Part shown: positions 57,238 through 64,000 of the stretch, piece by piece
Position numbering within the stretch: position 1 is the first letter of the stretch
Layout of the letters: the number at the start of each line of letters is the position of its first letter
Source of the DNA: Wuchereria bancrofti
Taxonomy: Eukaryota; Nematoda; Chromadorea; Rhabditida; Onchocercidae
DNA length: 64,000 bases
Direction: 5' to 3'
Assembly: GCA_005281725.1 (NCBI GenBank)
Contig: SSBO01000003.1
Span: forward strand, 6,386,495-6,450,494
Notes under the pieces: model-generated
Seen by the model: only the letters and a program-made list of their open reading frames with translations
Databases searched by the model: none
What the model was told of the DNA's origin: nothing
Translations under genes and position numbers: made by a program

Positions 57238-59657
57238 TCAACGACATAAAGTGGCATCAATTTGAGTCACTTGAGGTAGGCATAACATTACTTTTCTCCG
57301 ATAACTACCCCGATCTGCTTTATAAATAGGGTTTCTTTCCAGGTAGATCGTCTTCAAAGCAGGTAACTTGGAAAGCTTTATTAACTCGTTCCAATCTGAT
57401 ATTTCATTGTCGTTTAACTGAAAGAAGAAGGAATATGCAAAACTTCATAGATCTGAAAGTGGATATAGAAATGATATCTGATGAAAATTATTCCTATTGT
57501 CAACCTGAAAATAAAGAAGCATTAGTTATTCCCTCCAGAACGATATATTTTACGTCACATATGTTCAAAGGCATCAAAAGCTTTTTTATATCGCTAAGTA
57601 GAAGCAACTGGAGCAAGAATCATGACAATCATTATTACTTAATTGACAGTCATTACCATTATTATTTCTTTTGACAAAATCTACTGTTTTAACAGTATTA
57701 AATGCTTCAATAATTAGACATACCCATATATCCTCCAAGTGATCTAAGTGAATAAGGCCATCCAATTTAGCAATCTTATTGTTGGCTGCATCAATTATTG
57801 CTAGCTTTTTCTGTAAAAACTCTATTTTAACAGTTCAAAGAGATAGATAAATTCTTATTCAAAGGATGAATCCTTCGGTACAACTTCCAAAATGGTTGGG
57901 CTATATATATCTGCTTAAAACAAAAAGTACTGTGGTAGCACTAAAATGATAACAAATGGGAAATAGGATCGAATAATTAAATAAAATAAACCTGAAACGT
58001 CAGTTCGCTCAAAGATTCAATTCCTTGGTCACTGATATGAAGCTCGGTGAGTTCACTAAGCATCGAAATACCACTTAATTCAGTTAAACGATTAGCCTAT
58101 AACAAAAAGCATGATACTAGGTTTTTAACATTAACAATATCACGTGTCATTTATAAAAATATCATACCAAAAGTTTCCAGAATCAACTACAAAGCATCTC
58201 CGTAGTGTAGTTTTCTCTTTAGGAGCAAATGAGAATTTAATTAAATTTACTTTAAAACAATAAAAAAGATGAAAAATCTCACCGGAGCACTAAGCACAGT
58301 AAGTTTGACCAAATTTTCCAAGTTTTCGAACTTCTGGATTTTATTTTTACCAATGTACAGCTCACGAAGACATTGCAAATGTCCAATGTTTTCTAACTTC
58401 TGAAGAAAAATAAATGATCGATACCATATAATTGTTAAAAGTGTTAGGAACTAAATAAATAAATTACTCAGGGACAAACATAACGTAACCTTGATTCTAT
58501 TATCACCAAGTTCAAGCACTTCAAGTTTCGCGAGTGATTCTAAACCATCAATTTTTTCAATTTTATTGTGCACCAAATAGATACGTCTCAAATTACACAA
58601 TGCAGATAAACCTTCGATTTTTCTGATACGATTATAGCTTAGATCAAGAATTACAAGATTAATCAGTGCATCGAGATTTGAAATAACCTGAAATAAAAAA
58701 AAAAAACTCCTTTCTCTAAACAATCTATTTTCTTCTTCCCTCTAATTCAGTAATCTAAGCCACGAATAATATATATATATATTTCAAGGTAAACTTATTA
58801 TAGATGTATCAGTATAAGGCAATCAGTATAATTAACTTATAACATAGGTTAATTAGATTAATGTAATCAGAATGTTACTAGTTCAATAATAGGTAAGAAA
58901 ACAATTCATACACCTCAATCTGATTGTCGTATAAATCAAGTTGAGTAAGAGTGGTGATTGCAAGATGATCACTGAGTGATACTAATAGATTCTGTCGCAT
59001 GCAAAGTTCCTTTAAAACAAAAGTGCTTCATTTTAATGACCAAAATATATAAATACAATACTGCTTCAAAAACCTCCATTTTAAAAGTATTTGTAATTAA
59101 ATTTCATAGCTGAATGTTAAAACGGCATCAAACGAACATAGCTAATGAAGGATGATTCCTTTGCCGATAAGTTGATAAACCATATTGACTATCAATAAAA
59201 AACTGCATAAAAGAAGCTAAATATACCTTTAACTGGAAGAATCTTGACAGATCTGGAATAGCGTCTACGCGGCACTGATTTAGATCTATAATCTGAAATA
59301 AATACTCTAAAGAGAACAAATTTCTTCGAACAAGAAAAGAATGACTTTTAATTTCACTCTCCAACTAATTTACTTAATGTTTACATTCACCTTTCTACTA
59401 ATGACTTTTCTTACATTTAAAATCCATTAATGTAAAGAATCAATTAGCTGAAGTACACATTATGAAAGAATCTGCATATAACAGAATGCATAATTTATCC
59501 GTATTTTTGACGAAATAATTACCTCTGAGTCTACATCAAATTCATTCAAGTCGAAGAGATTCCGATGTAATCTCTTGTCATTCTCTCTCAGTGCCATATC
59601 TGTCTCATCATCCATCGGTTGATTGTTACAGTTAACATTACCGTCACCCGCTGCCAT
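57238..59657 (-). CDS. sds-22: Protein phosphatase 1 regulatory subunit 7 (SDS22)
   Basis: Eight exons join in phase 0 throughout: 59657-59523, 59292-59227, 59009-58914, 58687-58490, 58399-58283, 58096-57992, 57810-57724 and 57417-57238, giving 327 residues, the size of other invertebrate SDS22. It binds PP1 catalytic subunits in nucleus and cytosol. After an acidic 45-residue N-terminus come about a dozen 22-residue SDS22-type leucine-rich repeats (for example NLVILDLSYNRIRKIEGLS, RIYLVHNKIEKIDGLESL), and a C-terminal cap with YLERNPIYK, YRRKVMLCLPQVTQIDATLCR, the diagnostic SDS22 ending. Most exon ends coincide with repeat boundaries. The ATG sits two bases after a TTTTAG acceptor, a likely trans-splice site, and another minus gene ends 325 bases upstream, so the two may share an operon. 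Confidence 0.95.
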
Positions 59658-59982
59658 TTCTAAAATTTTATTCAGCCCTGCCTATTCGAATACAACACAA
59701 AAACAATTCGTCTTTTAAACGAGGATCACAAAGCAAGTTATTACATACACGTTCATAGTTATGTGAACTCTGTATTAACAAAGATTGAATCAATACATAT
59801 ATATATATATAGCAACAAACATAAAATTACGAAATGGTTTATAAATTATACAAATACGCATTTTCAAATAACCATAACTTTTAGTAAGCTGTGCAGTTTC
59901 ACGAATCGTCAAACTTTTGAATGAAACTTTTTATGCTATATGATCAAAATCTTATCCATCTTCTAAATTCGAAACTTTAGTA
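59658..59982 (-). promoter_or_regulatory. Short gap upstream of sds-22; candidate operon junction
   Basis: 325 bases between the stop of the 99-residue gene and the sds-22 ATG. The minus strand has ATTTTAG ending at 59660 directly before AAATG, as expected for a trans-splice acceptor. It also contains a TA repeat near 59795-59811. Confidence 0.4.
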
Positions 59983-60464
59983 TCACAAGCCATCACCAAC
60001 ATTCTTTTTCTGCATACCCTTGAATTGCTCTTTGTGTAACATTGGATAACCACCAACACTATACACAAATAACGGTATCATCAACAGGAAACCGAAAACA
60101 GCAATAGTTCCGGATGTTGGTTTACGGTAAAAGGCCAATCTTGAATATCTGTCCAATATTTTAAACCAAAAGTTCCTACTGGAATTTCGCATCTTCCTTT
60201 CTGATTTAGAAAATCGACTATTCTTTATTAATGCCGTCCACGCCTGCATAGAAATCGGTTCGTTTATCGTAATTATTTCGTGAAATGATAAAACCGATAT
60301 ATATATATATATGTGAAGCTCCACATAATAACACTTCATATCCAGAATCCTAGTGGAACTCGGAATCATCTTACAGAAGACCGTGACAGTTTACACACTA
60401 ATCTCTCAACACCTAAAGAACATACCTTCCCCCCATTCTCTTCTAATTCGTAACGATACGTCAT
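59983..60464 (-). CDS. Small single-pass membrane protein, possibly complex I B15-like
   Basis: Two exons, 60464-60426 and 60243-59983, join in phase 0 to 99 residues. The N-terminus MTYRYELEENGGK leads to a basic region (KSERKMRNSSRNFWFKILDRY), then YRKPTSGTIAVFGFLLMIPLFVYSVGGYP with one transmembrane segment (about 62-80), then a polar Lys-rich tail ending NVGDGL. The layout, R-x-P-T before a single helix and a charged C-terminus, resembles NDUFB4/B15 of complex I, but similarity is weak and the name is only a suggestion. The long minus frame through exon 2 continues upstream into intron and does not reflect the true start; the spliced ATG gives a cleaner N-terminus. It lies just upstream of sds-22 on the same strand. 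Confidence 0.7.
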
Positions 60465-60870
60465 TTTCACAAGTCTTACCTCTCTATTCCCCTCATAATT
60501 GCCGCACTATTTACTACTAAAGATTATTGAAAGGAAGGTGAAATGAACGCAAGAAGCCATAACGTGATATGTGACACGTGATATTCGTCTGACATTAGAG
60601 CTTTATGAAATAGAAACAAATCAGGTAGAAAATCCGGCTTCACATAATAGTGATAGTTGTAGGACAAAGGTGCATTTCGGGATTTCATTGCAATATTGCA
60701 TTCCCATGTTAAACGTATGATTACTAAAAGGCTAGGAGTGCTTTTACTAGTTGGTTCCGAATCATCCACGTAATTCAATTGTTACTGGTGACATCTGGGA
60801 TGGTTCTTCCCAGAAACTAAAATTTCCTTTGCCCTCCCAAGAAACAAGAAAGATATATAGCTAAAGGAAG
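60465..60870. other. Short intergenic region
   Basis: About 0.4 kb between the start of the 99-residue gene (minus) and the cytidine deaminase-like relic (plus). An 84-codon minus frame at 60524-60778 has no splice context or recognisable content. Confidence 0.4.
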
Positions 60871-61945
60871 ATGACACAATCCATTGCAACTATAATAGTT
60901 CGGCACTGGCAAAAAACTTGTCATTCTTCGTTTTGTCGTGTTGTACGTCAACAATTGGCATTGACTGAGGCACCTGACATTTACTTTATTCACATAATAT
61001 TGTCTCTCTCGGTGATAGACCGCGACGTTTTATCTCGTCTCGTTGAACTTGCAGAAACGGCAAAAGTTGCACTTACTTTCTTACATTTCAATTTCGAAAA
61101 AGAATATGGGATTTTAATTCCCACTAGAAATAAGATGCTAAGTTTAGAAATTGAAAAAGCTAAAATTTCAAATTCAATTTTTGAAAAAAAAAATCTTTTC
61201 TGTAAGAAAGTTGTAACTTACATCTTTCAATGTATTCAATTCTGAGGCTATGCTTCTATTTTCTTTATTGATTTTTGAACTGCCTTTGTTTTCAACTAAA
61301 AACAGAGATTCAATGCATTGTTAATATATTCTTCTTATAGACCATTGCATGCAGCTGCAGCTGCATCTGCACGCAGTTCAGCAAATACAACCATATCTTC
61401 TTTGTTTACACTTAAACATATTTTTTGAAGACTTACTTTCTACTACTTTTACTCGTGGCGATTCATCGGCATCTTTTTTAGGAAAAGCTGTGTGTATAAC
61501 TGCTACCGGAGACATTTTTACTGGAATTGAAAATTCGTCCACTCTGAATTGACAAGTTCACTAATAGATACTAAATATCAGTTTTAATATGTACTATAAA
61601 AATCAGCCTACGTAATTTACAGACAATTACAGTTAGCAGGGAAGTTATGTCAAGAATTTTGTCCATCATTGTTGATGAAGAACGCTATGAAAGCTTTGCA
61701 TTAAGATTAAGATCGTTATTTGAAACTTTTCTTGAAATTCTAGAATTATTTTATTTACTAATCCTTCTTTGAGGAAATATCAAAAACTTGAAATCGTTCT
61801 ACTTATTCACTTGTGAAGATTTGCATATATTTCATTCAAAAAGTACTTTAGTTTTTGTGCCTTCGAATTTTCGGGCTGCGCTATGATTTCGACGCTTCCA
61901 CTCTGGAAGACATGAACTTAAAAGTGGGACAAGTTAGTATATCCT
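60871..61945 (+). pseudogene. Decayed cytidine deaminase-like gene
   Basis: Scattered plus-strand pieces match, in the right order, segments of cytidine deaminase (pyrimidine salvage, cytidine to uridine). Near 61018-61069: DRDVLSRLVELAETAK, like the N-terminal helix. Near 61482-61552: GKAVCITATGDIFTGIENSS, like the VGAA..T.DG.IF.G.NVENAS strand-turn, but shortened by two residues and followed by a stop where the C/H-A-E zinc site should be. Near 61630-61680: LAGKLCQEFCPS, like the PCG.CRQ..EFCP site, with the first zinc cysteine lost and residues deleted. Near 61895-61930: STLEDMNLK, like the C-terminal end. Frames change between pieces and the catalytic motifs are broken or absent, so I call it a relic. 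The pieces are short; chance or a misread gene with unseen exons is possible. Confidence 0.38.
61349..61366. repeat. 18-bp perfect palindrome
   Basis: ATGCAGCTGCAGCTGCAT reads the same on both strands. It lies in a GCA/CTG-rich patch inside the cytidine deaminase-like region and may have arisen by slippage. Confidence 0.75.
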
Positions 61946-63002
61946 ACTATTCATTTGCTACTTTCTTCTCTTTTCTCCGATTATCACCATTCCACCTACG
62001 ACTCTATCTTTCTAATATGTTGTATTAAGGGAAGTAGAATAAAATGTTAACTGTTGGGAAAGAAATATGGGAATGAATTTTAGTTGTTTCAAAGTAAGTA
62101 AGTAAATTAGGTGTATTAATTAAGGAGATGGATTGGATGTATAAAAGAGAAGGCTGGCATTATAAGTTTATTATCATAATCATTACTTCCTTCTCTTATT
62201 ATCATAATCATTACTCCACCCAATACGAATCATTCCTAATCTTTTCATCTTTTGTTCATGGTTCCTCTCTTTTGTTGATATATTTTAGAATTCCTCGAAA
62301 TGTACCGAAAAATATTTCGAGAAAGAAGAAGTCAAGCAAGTAACACATGCTTATTTTTTCATTCCTTTATATGCTCACCTTCTTCCTCCATGTATTCCTC
62401 CAACACATCGTTCTAGTAACTTAAAGTTAACAATAAAAATTTTATCTCTTCAATTCTTTTTAAAAACATTGTTATAATCTTGTGGGACATAAGTAAGTCA
62501 AGTCAAAAGTACATGCAAATTCCGCATCACCAGAAAATTAAGCTCCAGTTGTCTTCACTTCAGTTTCACACCTTCTCTCACGAGCCTAACGCTGAACTAT
62601 ATTCAACGGCTGGCCGATTATTTCGGTATGTGACGCATTTTTACACGTGTGTTACTTTTGTATGTACGTAAGAAGATTCGTGCATTTGAGACATTTGTAC
62701 CTGGGATGGGTAGTATTATTAAAATTATTACGTCAAACATTCTTTTTGGTCTTCATGAAGTATGAGAGTAAACTTGTAAGAGTTCTCATTCTATGGACAG
62801 TATGGTATGTAAAGGTCACATTATTGGATTCAAGTACGTAAATTAATTTTTAAAGCTTCTGAAGCTCAGTCTCTTCCTTTCCAATCGCTGAAGAAGTGAT
62901 CAAAGTGAGCATTCAATAGTATATTGAATTATCAACCGGATTAGACGGACACGCCTTTCTTAAAATTTACCTCATTTCAAATTTGCATACAGATAATCAG
63001 CA
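61946..63002. other. Intergenic, upstream of SRP72
   Basis: About 1 kb of AT-rich DNA, including a 28-base-period direct repeat (62168-62215). Open frames at 62128-62343, 62480-62671 and 62647-62841 look like chance. The SRP72 promoter should lie here. Confidence 0.45.
62168..62215. repeat. 20-bp perfect direct repeat, period 28
   Basis: Bases 62168-62187 recur exactly at 62196-62215 (TTATTATCATAATCATTACT), a recent tandem duplication about 0.8 kb before SRP72. Confidence 0.8.
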
Positions 63003-63983
63003 ATGGTTGTGGAGAGTGGTGCAAAACAATGTTTCATTGAGCTTGCTAAAGCAAATACCAGTGCTGATTACGATAAAGCATTGAAAATCGCCAATAAAGG
63101 TAAACTGTTGAAACATATTTTGGCAAATATGCTTGTTTAAAAAGCTGTCGATGTTCATTTTAGCTGGATTCAATTACTGATAACTAATTATCTAGTCAAT
63201 CATCTTTTCATCTTCTGCTATCCATCATATCAGTACTCTTACAACAACATCAGTTCATCCAAGGTTTTGATGATAATGTTGAAAGTGGAATTATTTTTTC
63301 ATAGATATTCTTCTGTTTTCAGTGCTGCGCACATATCCAAAGGAAACACTGGCATTTAAATGCAAACTAGTAGCACTCATACAGCTTAGCCGATTAGATG
63401 AGGCGCTCATTCTGATCAAGAAAACTCCACCTCACCATATGGGGTAGCTGTTTTCATATTTTATTATAATGTTTAGTTTTCTATGTGTGTATGAGTGTGA
63501 ATGTATAATTTTTTATCTAATTCCATTTAATAGAAATTTGCCGTCTAAGGGCATAATTTAATCAGCTCATGACATCAAACTTTCTTAACTTCCAGAGATA
63601 GTTTGTTTGAAAAAGCGTACGTTTTGTATCGAAAGCAGGAGGATGGCGCTGCACTAGAAACACTCGATAAAGCTTCAGAATGTGATTACCGTTGCATGGA
63701 ACTGAAAGCGCAGTTACTTTATCGTGCCGAACGTTTCGATGAAGCTTTGAAAATATTTATGTATGTTTTCAATAAGATTTTTAACTTTATGATAAGGTTC
63801 CAAATTTGTTTTTTTTTTTTTTTTTCAGATTTTCGAATCAAATTAATGTACTAAAGAAATGAAAGTCATGAATTTTTTATTTTCAGAACCTTATTAAAAG
63901 ATTATTCGGATGATTACGATGAAGAACGTTGCGCCAATTTGATCGCAACGATTGCACAGTTGCAAGCAAGTGGTCTCCAGCAG
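63003..63983 (+). CDS. SRP72: Signal recognition particle subunit SRP72 (5' part)
   Basis: Four exons join in phase: 63003-63099, 63323-63443, 63596-63760 and 63887-63983, giving the first 160 residues; the frame stays open at a CAG|GT donor and the gene runs off the window. SRP72 pairs with SRP68 on SRP RNA to target secretory proteins to the ER. The segment is an N-terminal TPR array: DYDKALKIANKVLRTYPKETLAFKCK, then SRLDEALILIKK, FEKAYVLYRKQEDGAALETLDKA, QLLYRAERFDEALKIF, and the family signature DYSDDYDEERCANLIA..AQLQA. Spacing matches animal SRP72. The start is the first in-frame ATG, with an AGATAATCAG acceptor two bases upstream. The C-terminal Lys-rich RNA-binding tail is not in this window. 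Confidence 0.92.
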
Positions 63984-64000
63984 GTTTTTTGTATTTTGGC

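Overview
The window looks like nuclear DNA of a parasitic nematode, most likely a filarial-type (clade III) worm. It is AT-rich. Its genes are cut into many short exons with canonical GT..AG introns of about 40 to 400 bases, and several first exons begin at a T-rich 3' splice acceptor a few bases before the ATG, as expected for spliced-leader trans-splicing. The conserved genes match animal orthologues. I saw no CRISPR array, prokaryotic operon, rRNA or recognisable tRNA. Most open frames are single exons, so I rebuilt genes by joining exons at splice sites with matching phase. All joins are my own reading and have no transcript support.

Layout, left to right. A kinetochore scaffold gene (knl-1, minus, 3' end outside the window) is divergent from ribosomal protein L26 (plus). 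An unrecognised plus-strand gene follows near 9.1-9.8 kb. The acetyl-CoA transporter SLC33A1/AT-1 (minus, 12 exons, 11.3-19.7 kb) has a second, phase-compatible first exon near 21.3 kb and carries a small secreted or membrane-anchored gene on the opposite strand inside its largest intron. From 21.3 to 28.1 kb I see no gene, only diverged repeats and hairpins. Next come a secreted PAN/Apple-domain protein (minus) and F-actin capping protein beta (cap-2, minus). Divergent from cap-2 is a complete class I PI3-kinase catalytic subunit (age-1 type, plus, 24 exons), the kinase of the insulin/DAF-2 pathway.

The right third is gene dense: NUS1 (minus) divergent from NDUFB3 (plus), an unrecognised 207-residue protein (plus), carboxypeptidase Q (minus), the PP1 regulator SDS22 (minus) with a 99-residue membrane protein just upstream on the same strand, an apparent relic of a cytidine deaminase gene (plus), and the 5' part of SRP72 (plus, runs off the window).

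Functionally this is an ordinary housekeeping neighbourhood: translation and secretion (RPL26, SRP72, NUS1, SLC33A1), mitochondrial complex I (NDUFB3 and possibly the 99-residue protein), actin (cap-2), mitosis and PP1 control (knl-1, sds-22) and insulin signalling (age-1). I found no convincing new multi-gene system. The best leads are the knl-1 gene hidden in tiny exons, the nested antisense gene, the alternative SLC33A1 start, the decayed cytidine deaminase and two unrecognised genes.
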